Assembly (NCBI GenBank): GCA_014653985.1
Contig: JACWDT010000002.1
Coordinates: 1 to 64,000, forward strand
Source: Pelagibacterales bacterium SAG-MED22
GTDB lineage: Bacteria > Pseudomonadota > Alphaproteobacteria > Pelagibacterales > Pelagibacteraceae
Direction: 5' to 3'
DNA: 64,000 nt
A program made the position numbers and the translations under genes. Position 1 is the stretch's first letter, and every line of letters begins with the position of its first letter. Shown here one piece after another: positions 1 to 8,357 of this stretch. Below the pieces are notes generated by a model, which had not been told where the DNA came from, searched no databases, and saw nothing but the letters and a program-made list of their open reading frames with translations.

Positions 1-89
1 AATGATAATATCTGGCTGAATACCTATGCTTCTTAACTCTTTTACGGAGTGTTGAGTTGGTTTTGTTTTTATCTCATCCGATGCTTTAA
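1..89 (-). pseudogene. pyrG: Inverted internal fragment of CTP synthase (amidoligase domain)
   Basis: Read on the minus strand, this piece encodes [17 protein letters not shown] followed by [11 protein letters not shown]. It corresponds to the synthetase domain of CTP synthase (E. coli has [25 protein letters not shown], from memory). The opposite strand from base 83 encodes the glutaminase domain of the same enzyme, so one gene is folded back on itself and about 100 codons between the two pieces are missing. The bases GCTTTAA at 83-89 fit both sides and may be the junction microhomology. It may be a real rearrangement, but an artefact of whole-genome amplification or assembly is more likely. 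The protein match is near certain; its biological reality is doubtful. Confidence 0.85.
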
Positions 90-769
90 CACATGGTGGA
101 ATAGATAATAAAATTAAAGTTAATTTAGTCAGGATTGACTCAGAGAAATTAAAAATTTCTGAAATTAAGAAAAAACTAAAAAATATTTCAGGAATATTGA
201 TACCTGGTGGATTTGGCAAAAGAGGTACAGATGGAAAAATAGAAGCTATAAAACATGCAAGAATGAATAAAATTCCTTTCCTTGGAATATGTTATGGAAT
301 GCAAATGGCAATTATTGAATTTGCTAGAAATCAACTCAATTTAAAAAATGCTACCTCAAGTGAATTTGATAAAAAGGGTCTTCCGATTATTGGTTTACTA
401 AATGAATGGTCTAAAGACGGTAAAACTATTAAGGGTACTGATAAGGATCTTGGTGGCACCATGAGACTGGGGTCTTATGATGCCAAATTACAAAACAACT
501 CAATGATTAGAAAAATTTATAAGTCTAAGTTAATTAAAGAACGTCATCGTCATAGATATGAGGTGAATATCGCTTATAGAGAAAAATTTGAAAAAAAGGG
601 TATGATTTTTTCAGGTTTATCACCTGATAATCAATTACCTGAAATTATTGAGCTTAAAAAACACCCATGGTTTATTGGAGTACAGTTCCACCCAGAATTT
701 AAATCTAGACCTTTATCGCCCCATCCTTTATTCTCTTCATTTATCAAGGCAGCAAAAAATCATAAATGA
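83..769 (+). pseudogene. pyrG: CTP synthase, glutaminase (C-terminal) part, 5' end lost at inverted junction
   Basis: CTP synthase aminates UTP to CTP with ammonia from glutamine. The open frame runs from a stop at 53-55; recognisable protein starts at ALTHGGID (base 83) and continues through GGFGKRG, the nucleophile-elbow Cys in FLGICYGMQ (about base 290), HRHRYEV and the catalytic VQFHPEFKSRP. This is a class I glutamine amidotransferase domain of normal length at its C-terminus. An ATG at about 197 is internal and not the true start. The N-terminal synthetase half is absent apart from the inverted scrap at 1-89. The stop overlaps the kdsA start (ATGA). In the living cell the gene is probably intact and first in the pyrG-kdsA-eno operon. 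Confidence 0.9.
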
Positions 770-1590
770 ATAGCATAAAAGTAAATTGCGGAAATATAGA
801 AATCTCAAATAATAATAAAATTTGTATTATTGCTGGACCTTGTCAGCTTGAAACTGAACAACATGCAATGGATATGGCTGGTAAAATTCAAGAAATTACA
901 AAAAAGTTTGGACTTGGCTTTATCTACAAAACCTCTTTTGACAAAGCTAACAGAACTAGTCTTAAAGGAAAAAGGGGAGCTGGACTTAAGGCATCTTTAC
1001 CTGTCTTTGATAAAATAAAAAAAGAACTTAATGTTCCACTTTTAACAGACATTCATAATATTGATCAATGTTCAGAAGTAGCTGATCATGTCGATATATT
1101 ACAAATTCCTGCTTTTTTATGTAGACAGACTGATCTTTTGATAGCGGCCGCAAAAACAAATAAAATTATTAATGTAAAAAAAGGACAGTTCTTAGCACCA
1201 TGGGATATGGTTAATGTTACTAAAAAAATTTCAGATTCTGGAAATACGAATATTTTAGTTACAGAGAGAGGTGCAAGTTTTGGTTACAATACTTTAGTTT
1301 CTGACATGAGATCTTTGCCTATTATGGCTAAGAATGGTTATCCAGTGATTTTTGATGCAACACATTCAGTACAACAGCCTGGAGGACAAGGAGAATCATC
1401 AGGAGGTCAAAGAGAATTTGTGGAGTATTTAGCTAGAGCCGCTGTTGCTGTAGGTGTTGCTGGTGTTTTTATTGAAACTCATCAAGATCCAGATAATGCA
1501 CCATCAGATGGCCCTAACATGGTCCCATTGGATAAGTTAGAAAATCTGTTAAATCAATTATCAGATATAGATAAATTAATAAAAAAATAG
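766..1590 (+). CDS. kdsA: 3-deoxy-8-phosphooctulonate (KDO-8-P) synthase
   Basis: Condenses arabinose 5-phosphate with phosphoenolpyruvate to KDO-8-phosphate, the precursor of the inner-core sugar of lipopolysaccharide; cytoplasmic. The 274-residue product has the family landmarks IIAGPCQLE (res 22-28), [30 protein letters not shown] and [11 protein letters not shown]. The Cys at residue 26 in AGPC is the position that binds metal in the metal-dependent subclass, so this is probably that subclass. The start ATG overlaps the pyrG stop by four bases and the stop overlaps the GTG start of eno by one base, so translation is probably coupled. Its presence implies the cell makes KDO-containing LPS. 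Confidence 0.96.
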   Translation: MNSIKVNCGNIEISNNNKICIIAGPCQLETEQHAMDMAGKIQEITKKFGLGFIYKTSFDKANRTSLKGKRGAGLKASLPVFDKIKKELNVPLLTDIHNIDQCSEVADHVDILQIPAFLCRQTDLLIAAAKTNKIINVKKGQFLAPWDMVNVTKKISDSGNTNILVTERGASFGYNTLVSDMRSLPIMAKNGYPVIFDATHSVQQPGGQGESSGGQREFVEYLARAAVAVGVAGVFIETHQDPDNAPSDGPNMVPLDKLENLLNQLSDIDKLIKK

Positions 1591-2846
1591 TGAGTAAAAT
1601 TTTAAAAGTAAAGGCCCGTCAAGTATTTGACAGTAGAGGAAATCCAACTATAGAGGCTGAGGTTTATACAAAAAACAATAGTGCAACCGCAATTTGTCCA
1701 TCAGGAGCATCAACTGGAACATATGAAGCATTTGAGAAAAGAGATAAAAATAATAAACGTTATCTAGGTAAAAGTGTTTTAAGTGCTGTCAATACAGTTA
1801 ACACTAAAATCTCAAATAAATTAAAAGGTCAGAGTGTTCATAACCAAGAACGGATCGATACTTTATTAATAAACCTAGATGGAACTAGACAAAAAACAAA
1901 TCTTGGTGCAAATGCTATGCTTGCAGTTTCAATGGCTGTCAAAAAGCTTTCAGCCAAAGCTAAAAAATTACCTTTGTATAAAACTTTTTTTATTAAGAAA
2001 AATTTCCAATTACCTTATCCTTTAATGAACATTATTAATGGTGGAGCTCATGCAAACAATGGTCTTAGAATTCAAGAATTTATGATCAGACCTGACCGTG
2101 CTAAGAGTTTTTCTGAGGCAATGAGAATATGCTTCATAGTGATTAAAAATTTATCAAAATTAATAAAAAATAAAGGTTTATCTACCTCTGTTGGAGACGA
2201 AGGTGGCTTTGCACCTATGATAAGTAGTAACAACCAAGCTCTTGATTTAGTTGTGACAGCGATAAAAAAATCAGGATTTATCAATGGCAGAGATGTTTCG
2301 ATCTGTTTAGATGTAGCTGCAAATGAATTATTTAAAAAAAACAAATATTCAATTCATTCTAAAACTTACATGTCTGTTGAAAAATCAATCAAAGAATATC
2401 AAAAAATTATTAAAAAATATAAAATCAAATCCATCGAGGACCCTTTTGCTGAGAATGATTGGCTCGCATGGAATAAATTAATGAGATCAATTAATAAAGT
2501 TCAAATAGTAGGGGATGATCTTTATGTGACAAACTTAGAACGACTTAAAAAAGGGTTTTTAAATATTTCCTCAAATTCAATTTTGATTAAATTAAACCAA
2601 ATTGGAACAGTTTCTGAAACGCTGGATGTAATCAAATTTGCCCAAACCATCGGTTATAAAACAATAATTTCTCACCGATCTGGAGACAGTGAGGATACTT
2701 TTATTGCAGATCTTGCAGTTGGAACTAATTCAAATCAAATTAAAACAGGATCATTAGCAAGATCTGAAAGAGTAGCTAAATATAATCAATTAATTCGTAT
2801 TGAAGAAGAACTTGGAAAAAAAGTGAGAATGAATAAAATCAACTAA
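1590..2846 (+). CDS. eno: Enolase (phosphopyruvate hydratase)
   Basis: Interconverts 2-phosphoglycerate and phosphoenolpyruvate in lower glycolysis and gluconeogenesis; PEP is also the co-substrate of the preceding kdsA product. The 418-residue protein has N-terminal ARQVFDSRGNPTIE, the metal-ligand segments DVAANELF, SIEDPFAEND and VGDDLYVTN, and the enolase signature ILIKLNQIGTVSET followed by SHRSGDSEDTFIADLAVG. Length is slightly below the usual ~430. The start is GTG at 1590, overlapping the kdsA stop (TAGTG); the stop overlaps the ATG of the next gene (TAATG), giving a tight chain of four genes. Confidence 0.97.
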   Translation: MSKILKVKARQVFDSRGNPTIEAEVYTKNNSATAICPSGASTGTYEAFEKRDKNNKRYLGKSVLSAVNTVNTKISNKLKGQSVHNQERIDTLLINLDGTRQKTNLGANAMLAVSMAVKKLSAKAKKLPLYKTFFIKKNFQLPYPLMNIINGGAHANNGLRIQEFMIRPDRAKSFSEAMRICFIVIKNLSKLIKNKGLSTSVGDEGGFAPMISSNNQALDLVVTAIKKSGFINGRDVSICLDVAANELFKKNKYSIHSKTYMSVEKSIKEYQKIIKKYKIKSIEDPFAENDWLAWNKLMRSINKVQIVGDDLYVTNLERLKKGFLNISSNSILIKLNQIGTVSETLDVIKFAQTIGYKTIISHRSGDSEDTFIADLAVGTNSNQIKTGSLARSERVAKYNQLIRIEEELGKKVRMNKIN

Positions 2847-3154
2847 TGTTGAGGTTAATAAAAAAAAATTATTTTTTATTAATATCCTTGTTTTTGATTG
2901 TTTACTTTGGTTTTAATCTTGTTTCTGGTGAAAGAGGTCTTTTTTCTTTTATTAAGAAAAAGGAGCTTTTGTCCAACTTGAAAAGTGAGGAATTAACCTT
3001 AATTAATAAGATAGAGGATATGGATCATAAAAATTCACTATTAAGTACCAATTTAGATCTAGACTATGTTGAGACCTTAATAAGAGAACGATTTCTATTT
3101 GGCAAAGAAGGAGAGACGATTTATATAATTAAAAATTATGAAAACAAAAATTAG
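2846..3154 (+). CDS. ftsB: FtsB/DivIC-like septum formation initiator
   Basis: Small bitopic membrane protein, 102 residues. It has one transmembrane helix at about residues 8-26 ([19 protein letters not shown]), then a coiled-coil segment ([23 protein letters not shown]) and the C-terminal motif [20 protein letters not shown] typical of the DivIC/FtsB family. FtsB links FtsL and FtsQ in the divisome. Position right after eno is the conserved alphaproteobacterial location. It overlaps lipA by 17 bases, where many relatives have pyruvate dehydrogenase genes. The family is recognised from topology and the RERF...GE motif; sequence identity is weak in general. Confidence 0.8.
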   Translation: MLRLIKKNYFLLISLFLIVYFGFNLVSGERGLFSFIKKKELLSNLKSEELTLINKIEDMDHKNSLLSTNLDLDYVETLIRERFLFGKEGETIYIIKNYENKN

Positions 3155-4064
3155 ACATCCTGAAAAAGTGAATAAACCGGTCAATCCAATCAAAAAAAAA
3201 CCTGATTGGATCAGATCACAACTTTCAAACAGCAAAGAATTTTTTTTGACAAAAACAATTGTTAACCAAAATAATCTAGTCACTGTTTGTCAGGAGGCTA
3301 ATTGTCCAAATATTACTGAATGTTGGAGTAAAAGACATGCAACATTTATGATCATGGGTGACACTTGTACAAGAGCTTGTGCCTTTTGTGATGTAAAAAC
3401 GGGTAAGCCAGAAAAATTAGATCCATTTGAACCCTACAAAATTTCAAATGCTGTAAGTAAATTAGATTTAAAACATGTTGTCATAACATCAGTTGATAGA
3501 GATGATTTAGATGATGGTGGATCAACTCATTTTTATGAAGTAATAAATGCAACTCGTAAAAAAAATCCTAAAACTTCTATTGAAGTTTTAACACCAGATT
3601 TCTTAAGAAAAGGGGATGCTTATAAAAAAATTTTAGAGGCAGATTTAGATGTGTTTAATCACAATATTGAGACGGTACCACGTCTTTATTTAAAAGTAAG
3701 ACCAGGTGCGAGATATTTTGGATCTTTAGAACTTTTAAAAAACGTTAAAGAAATTAATAAAAAAGTTTTTACTAAATCAGGTTTAATGGTTGGACTTGGT
3801 GAAGAAAAAGATGAATTAATTCAAGTTATGGATGACTTAAGATCTGCTGATGTAGATTTTATTACTATAGGTCAATATTTACAACCTTCTCCAAAACATC
3901 ATCCACTAAGTAGATATTATCACCCAGATGAATTTAAAGAGTTAGAAAATATTGCAAAATCAAAAGGATTTTTATTAGTGTCATCTTCACCACTTACAAG
4001 ATCATCTTATCATGCAGATGAAGATTTTGCCAAACTCCAACAAAATAGATTAAAAATTAATTAA
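3138..4064 (+). CDS. lipA: Lipoyl synthase
   Basis: Radical-SAM enzyme that inserts two sulfurs into octanoyl groups on lipoyl domains of 2-oxoacid dehydrogenases and the glycine cleavage H protein. The 308-residue protein carries the auxiliary [4Fe-4S] cluster ligands Cys51, Cys56, Cys62 ([12 protein letters not shown]) and the SAM-cluster motif Cys77-x3-Cys81-x2-Cys84 (CTRACAFC). The C-terminus has the conserved [12 protein letters not shown], whose Arg-Ser-Ser-Tyr segment supplies the serine ligand of the auxiliary cluster. Start at 3138 gives a normal N-terminus and a 17-base overlap with ftsB. The stop overlaps the following ATG by one base. Confidence 0.97.
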   Translation: MKTKIRHPEKVNKPVNPIKKKPDWIRSQLSNSKEFFLTKTIVNQNNLVTVCQEANCPNITECWSKRHATFMIMGDTCTRACAFCDVKTGKPEKLDPFEPYKISNAVSKLDLKHVVITSVDRDDLDDGGSTHFYEVINATRKKNPKTSIEVLTPDFLRKGDAYKKILEADLDVFNHNIETVPRLYLKVRPGARYFGSLELLKNVKEINKKVFTKSGLMVGLGEEKDELIQVMDDLRSADVDFITIGQYLQPSPKHHPLSRYYHPDEFKELENIAKSKGFLLVSSSPLTRSSYHADEDFAKLQQNRLKIN

Positions 4065-4501
4065 TGCCTAAAGCCTCAGTAACAAGGCACATAGAAAGAG
4101 AAAAACAAAAGTTAATAGATTTTGTTTTAGACATTGAAAAATACCCAGAATTTATTCCTTTTTGTATAGACTCTAAAGTTTATGAGCGTGAGGATAAAAA
4201 AGATGAGATATCAATCATTGCAGATCTAACTATCGGCAGAAAACCTTTTGTAGATACTTATAAAAGTGATGTACGTTATGATAAAAAAAATGACTCTATA
4301 CATGTAACAAACATTGGCGGACCCTTAAAACATTTACAAAATAACTGGAAATTTACTCAAAAAGAAAATTATACTGAGGTTCAATTTGATGTTGATTTTG
4401 AAATTAAAAATAAGTTTTTAAATTTAATTATGGAAAAATCTTTCCAATTTGGCTTAAGTAAAATAGCAGATGCTTTTCAAAAAAAAGCTGAAAATCTCTA
4501 G
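4064..4501 (+). CDS. RatA/Coq10-type START-domain protein
   Basis: 145-residue member of the polyketide-cyclase/START family (Coq10, RatA). In mitochondria Coq10 binds ubiquinone and aids respiration; in E. coli the homologue RatA was reported to bind 50S ribosomal subunits. Family features visible are the N-terminal YPEFIPFCIDSKVYER segment, a beta-rich middle, and a C-terminal helix (FGLSKIADAFQKKAEN). It directly follows lipA, as in many alphaproteobacteria, which supports a respiratory or coenzyme Q chaperone role. The stop codon lies in a CTAG palindrome shared with the stop of the convergent pncC gene. Confidence 0.85.
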   Translation: MPKASVTRHIEREKQKLIDFVLDIEKYPEFIPFCIDSKVYEREDKKDEISIIADLTIGRKPFVDTYKSDVRYDKKNDSIHVTNIGGPLKHLQNNWKFTQKENYTEVQFDVDFEIKNKFLNLIMEKSFQFGLSKIADAFQKKAENL

Positions 4502-4962
4502 ATTAAAGAATTTACAATATCTAAAGATCTTTTGACCGTAGCTTTTTGTATATTAACTCTGTTTTTGTTTTTAAATATATTTTTAGTGATTAATATTTTA
4601 TTAGCTTTTTTTATTCCAATATAAACTAATCCAACTGGTTTAAGTTTTGTTCCTCCTTTAGGTCCTGCAATACCCGTTATAGAGATATTAATTTTACTTT
4701 TCGAAATCTTAGCTAAATTTTTAACCATTGCCTCACAAGTTTCTGGGCTTACAGCACCATATTTATCAATAATTTTTTTATTTATCTTCAAAATTTTAAT
4801 TTTTGCATTGTTAGAATATGTAATTAATCCTATTTGGAAGTATTTAGATGCATTAGATAATTTTGTTAAATTATTAGCTAAAAGACCACCAGTGCAAGAT
4901 TCAGCAACAGAAATAGTCAATTTCTTTTGAATTAATTTTTTATGCAGAAGTTTAATGTTCAT
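4498..4962 (-). CDS. pncC: CinA C-terminal family: nicotinamide-nucleotide amidohydrolase
   Basis: 154-residue single-domain CinA_C protein, lacking the N-terminal molybdopterin-binding-like domain of full CinA. Landmarks are VAESCTGGLLANNLT (about res 19-33) and ITGIAGPKGGTKLKPVGLVYIGI. Characterised members deamidate NMN to nicotinate mononucleotide, recycling pyridine nucleotides. The gene is last in a leftward run ispDF-pgpA-pncC; its start at 4962 abuts the stop of pgpA. It ends head-on with the RatA-like gene, both stops sharing the bases CTAG at 4498-4501. Confidence 0.9.
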   Translation of the reverse strand: MNIKLLHKKLIQKKLTISVAESCTGGLLANNLTKLSNASKYFQIGLITYSNNAKIKILKINKKIIDKYGAVSPETCEAMVKNLAKISKSKINISITGIAGPKGGTKLKPVGLVYIGIKKANKILITKNIFKNKNRVNIQKATVKRSLDIVNSLI

Positions 4963-5453
4963 TAAAATTTAAGACTTAATAGATAAATTACCAACATTGT
5001 ATAAAATCCAGCCATAACATCGTCCATGATGATACCAAAGTAATTTTTAAAATTTTTATCAAAATAGCTTACCGGAAATGGTTTAAAAATATCAAAAAAT
5101 CTAAAAACAAAGAAAGAAATAATATAATAAACTTCTATCTGCATGGACACCTGATTAGTTTGGTTCAAATATAATAGTAGAATTAACGGCATAGATTGAC
5201 CTAAAACTTCGTCAATTACTATTTGTCTTGGATCCTTATTTACAAATTCACTCTCACTATCTTTCACTGCATAAAAAGAATAAAAAAAAATAATAAAAAA
5301 AAAGATAATTGAAAATATTAAATCAGTGTAGCCAAGATATTCATAAGCAATATAAATAAAAATTGTTGTTACTAAAGAAGCTACAGTGCCAGGCATTTTG
5401 GTTAGATATCCGTACCCAAAGAAAGTAGATATTAAAACGTTAATTTTTTTCAT
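4962..5453 (-). CDS. pgpA: Phosphatidylglycerophosphatase A
   Basis: Dephosphorylates phosphatidylglycerol phosphate to phosphatidylglycerol at the inner membrane. The protein has about four hydrophobic segments and the PgpA acidic motifs IVIDEVLGQ and MDDVMAGF, which hold the metal-binding aspartates and glutamates, plus the N-terminal GYGYLTKMPGTVASL. I place the start at 5453 (MKKINVL), where ATGA overlaps the ispDF stop, instead of an in-frame upstream codon at 5468; length is then 163 residues. Lies between ispDF and pncC in one transcription unit. Confidence 0.9.
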   Translation of the reverse strand: MKKINVLISTFFGYGYLTKMPGTVASLVTTIFIYIAYEYLGYTDLIFSIIFFFIIFFYSFYAVKDSESEFVNKDPRQIVIDEVLGQSMPLILLLYLNQTNQVSMQIEVYYIISFFVFRFFDIFKPFPVSYFDKNFKNYFGIIMDDVMAGFYTMLVIYLLSLKF

Positions 5454-6550
5454 TGAGAAATTGAGCAAATTACCTCACAAGCAATTGCTTTTTCCTTTCC
5501 AATTAAACCTAATTTTTCAACAGTTTTACCTTTTAGATTTACTAATGAACTATCAATATTTAATAATTTTGATAAAGATTTAATTATTTTATCCCTGTAT
5601 TTTGAGACTTTTGGTTGTTCACATATTATATTTATATCAATGTTATTGATATAGAATTCATTTTTGTTCATCATCTGAATTACTGGTTTTAACATATTAG
5701 GAGATCTTATATTTTTGAATTTTTTTTTATTATCTGGAAACAAAGTTCCAATATCTTTTTTTCTCATTGCTCCCAGTAAAGCATCGATAATGGAATGAAT
5801 TATAACATCTCCATCTGAATGACCTTTTAAACCTGAATGAAATGGTATTTTTAAACCACCTAAGTAAAGTTTTTTACCTTTAATTAATCGATGAATATCA
5901 AAACCTATTCCAATAAATGTTTTATTAGTATTGATATCCTCTTTAAAAGTAATTTTATTATTGAAATTTTCACCTTTTATAAATTTTACTTTTAAATTAT
6001 TTTCAATAAACAATGTTGCTTCATCCTGAATTTTAGCTTTTTGTTTTATTGATAAATTATAAAGATTATTAAATCTAAAAGCTTGTGGGGTCTGAGTTGA
6101 AAAAGAATGATCACGATTTAAATTAAATAACTGTTTTTTAACTCTATACTTAATAGTGTCTTTTGTATTTACAGTAGGGATCACGGCCTTATTTTTCTTA
6201 AGTGATTTAACTAAATTTTTTAAAAGCTGTAATGAAAAATTTGGTCTTGCAGCATCATGAATTAGGACATTTGATGGTTTAAATTTTTTAATATATTGAA
6301 GTCCAATTAAAGATGAGTCTGATCTTTCTTTCCCCCCTTTGATAATTAATATATTTCTAGGAAATTTTTTATTTATTTGTTTTTTATTGTTAACAACTAG
6401 GATTATTTTTTTAAATAATTTAGATGCTAAAGCTTTTTCAATCGAGTGTTCAAAAAGAGGCTTATTTTTATAGATAATATATTGCTTAAGTTTGTTTGAA
6501 TTAAATCTTTTGCTTTGTCCCGATGCTAGTATTATAAAATAGTTGTTCAT
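5450..6550 (-). CDS. ispDF: Bifunctional IspD/IspF isoprenoid enzyme
   Basis: Fusion of 2-C-methyl-D-erythritol 4-phosphate cytidylyltransferase (res 1 to ~205) and 2-C-methyl-D-erythritol 2,4-cyclodiphosphate synthase (res ~210-366), the third and fifth steps of the MEP pathway. The IspD half has IILASGQSKRF...LKQY and VLIHDAARPN. The IspF half has GFDIHRL, LGGLKIP, GHSDGDVIIHSIIDALLGA and the C-terminal EKLGLIGKEKAIACEVIC. The fusion is normal in alphaproteobacteria. The IspD nucleotide-binding loop reads SGQSKRF in place of the usual glycine-rich form. First gene of the leftward ispDF-pgpA-pncC unit and divergent from ntrY, 24 bases apart. Confidence 0.96.
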   Translation of the reverse strand: MNNYFIILASGQSKRFNSNKLKQYIIYKNKPLFEHSIEKALASKLFKKIILVVNNKKQINKKFPRNILIIKGGKERSDSSLIGLQYIKKFKPSNVLIHDAARPNFSLQLLKNLVKSLKKNKAVIPTVNTKDTIKYRVKKQLFNLNRDHSFSTQTPQAFRFNNLYNLSIKQKAKIQDEATLFIENNLKVKFIKGENFNNKITFKEDINTNKTFIGIGFDIHRLIKGKKLYLGGLKIPFHSGLKGHSDGDVIIHSIIDALLGAMRKKDIGTLFPDNKKKFKNIRSPNMLKPVIQMMNKNEFYINNIDINIICEQPKVSKYRDKIIKSLSKLLNIDSSLVNLKGKTVEKLGLIGKEKAIACEVICSISQ

Positions 6551-6574
6551 TTATAGTGGTGATTTTTTATTCAA

Positions 6575-8356
6575 ATGTCAGATTTTATTAAAAAAAACAT
6601 ATACCTAATAATATTATTTATTATCACATTATCGATAGGTTTTTTAACCTTTTTAACTTTCATCGATAAAGGTTTTATTGAATTAAATGATCAGAATTTG
6701 CAGTATTTATTAATACTTAATATTATTTTATTAATTTCTCTTTTCTTATTTATTTTTTCAGAAATTCAAAAAGCGATTAAAAACGATATTGATAAAGATG
6801 GTTTAAAGTCTAATAAAAAATATATTACTTATTTTGCATTATTTACTTTAATACCATCTCTCCTAATTTCAATTTTTTCATTATTCTTATTTTCTTTTGC
6901 GCTTGAAAAGTATTTTGACAAAAAAGTTACTACTGTGGTTAATAATTCTTATGAGTTAGCAAGAAGTTATGTTGAAGAGATAAGAAACAAAATACAATCT
7001 GATATTGTATTGATTGCTTTTGACACTAATAAGAGTAAAAAATTCTTAAATGATAATGTTGATGAATATAAACGTTTTTTAAACACTCAAAAAATAATAC
7101 GAGACGTAGATGAGGTTCATATTATTGATGTCAATAAAAATTTATTATTTACGACAATTAATAATACCCAGTTTTTTGTTCCTCCTGTAGATAAGGCACT
7201 TAATCTAGTTTTAGAAGATGACAGACCTTTAAAAATAATTAATGCTCCAGAAAATATTTCTGCAGCAATTATGCGACTTCAAAATTTTGATGATAGATTT
7301 CTTTATGTCGTAAAATATCTAGATAAAGAAATTTCAAAATACTTAAGTGAGTCTCAAGAGGCAATTAATTTTTATTATACTGTCGAAGAAAAAAGTACCG
7401 GAATAAAAATATCTTTTGCAATTATTTATATTATTGTAGTGAGTGTTTTATTATTTGTATCCATATCTATAGCTATAAGATTCTCATCAAGATTTTTTAG
7501 ATCCATTAATAATCTAATTTATGCCTCAAGTTCTATTGGTGAAGGAAATTTTGATGCAAAAGTTCCAGAGGTAAAAACTGATCAAGATTTAGAGAAATTG
7601 AATAAAAATTTTAACTTAATGATTGATCGATTAAAAACTCAACAGGAAAAATTGATTATTAATGAAAGACATGAAGCTTGGGGTGGTTTAGCCAGAAAAC
7701 TAGCGCATGAAATTAGAAATCCCCTTACACCTATTCAATTAACTATAGATAGGTTAAGGGATAAATATTCTAACTTGTTAAAAGAAAAAGATTCAGAAAA
7801 TTTTAAAGATAATTTAAAAATTATTAACAATCAGATAAAGCAAATTGGCAATTTAGTTAATGAATTTTCTGATTTTGCAAGAATGCCAAAACCAACACTA
7901 AGAGAAAACGACCTTATCAATTTACTTAAAGAGAATATTAAATTACTTAAGGAATTAGATAATTCGATTGAGATAGATTTATCCAGTAATTCAGAAATAA
8001 TAATTTTAAATAGTGATAAAGAGCAAATAAGTAGAGTGTTTTTAAATTTAATTAAAAACTCAATTGAAAGTATTCAACAAAAAGCAGAAAATGATAGTAA
8101 TTTCAGCAAAAAAATCACTATTGAACTTACAGAGAATGATGGTCACATAAATCTGGTTATTGTTGATAATGGAATGGGATTTGGAAAATTTTCTGAAAAT
8201 ATTAAAAATATTTTAAACCCCTACTTTACAACAAAAAAAAATGGAACTGGTTTGGGATTATCAATAGTAAATAAAATTATAAACGATCATAATGGTAAAA
8301 TTGAATTTATCCCAAGAAATGATGGTGCTGAAATTAAAATAAATTTTATAAAATAA
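6575..8356 (+). CDS. ntrY: NtrY-type membrane sensor histidine kinase
   Basis: 593-residue sensor kinase of the NtrYX system, which in alphaproteobacteria is tied to nitrogen or redox state. N-terminal transmembrane helices lie near residues 9-31, 43-65 and 84-110. An extracytoplasmic segment follows, then another helix near 278-305, a HAMP region, and the phospho-acceptor His378 in LAHEIRNPLTPIQL. The ATPase domain shows N-box NLIKNSIESI, VDNGMGFG and GTGLGLSIV. No clear PAS domain is apparent between HAMP and the kinase core. It lies one base upstream of ntrX. dusB and ntrBC, which usually sit between ispDF and ntrY in relatives, are absent. Confidence 0.92.
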   Translation: MSDFIKKNIYLIILFIITLSIGFLTFLTFIDKGFIELNDQNLQYLLILNIILLISLFLFIFSEIQKAIKNDIDKDGLKSNKKYITYFALFTLIPSLLISIFSLFLFSFALEKYFDKKVTTVVNNSYELARSYVEEIRNKIQSDIVLIAFDTNKSKKFLNDNVDEYKRFLNTQKIIRDVDEVHIIDVNKNLLFTTINNTQFFVPPVDKALNLVLEDDRPLKIINAPENISAAIMRLQNFDDRFLYVVKYLDKEISKYLSESQEAINFYYTVEEKSTGIKISFAIIYIIVVSVLLFVSISIAIRFSSRFFRSINNLIYASSSIGEGNFDAKVPEVKTDQDLEKLNKNFNLMIDRLKTQQEKLIINERHEAWGGLARKLAHEIRNPLTPIQLTIDRLRDKYSNLLKEKDSENFKDNLKIINNQIKQIGNLVNEFSDFARMPKPTLRENDLINLLKENIKLLKELDNSIEIDLSSNSEIIILNSDKEQISRVFLNLIKNSIESIQQKAENDSNFSKKITIELTENDGHINLVIVDNGMGFGKFSENIKNILNPYFTTKKNGTGLGLSIVNKIINDHNGKIEFIPRNDGAEIKINFIK

Positions 8357-8357
8357 T

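Noticed and set aside
2072-2344. Open frame antisense to eno (and similar ones antisense to trkA, pstS, phoU, valS)
   Set aside because: Shadow frames opposite well-conserved genes, with no ribosome site or recognisable protein features.
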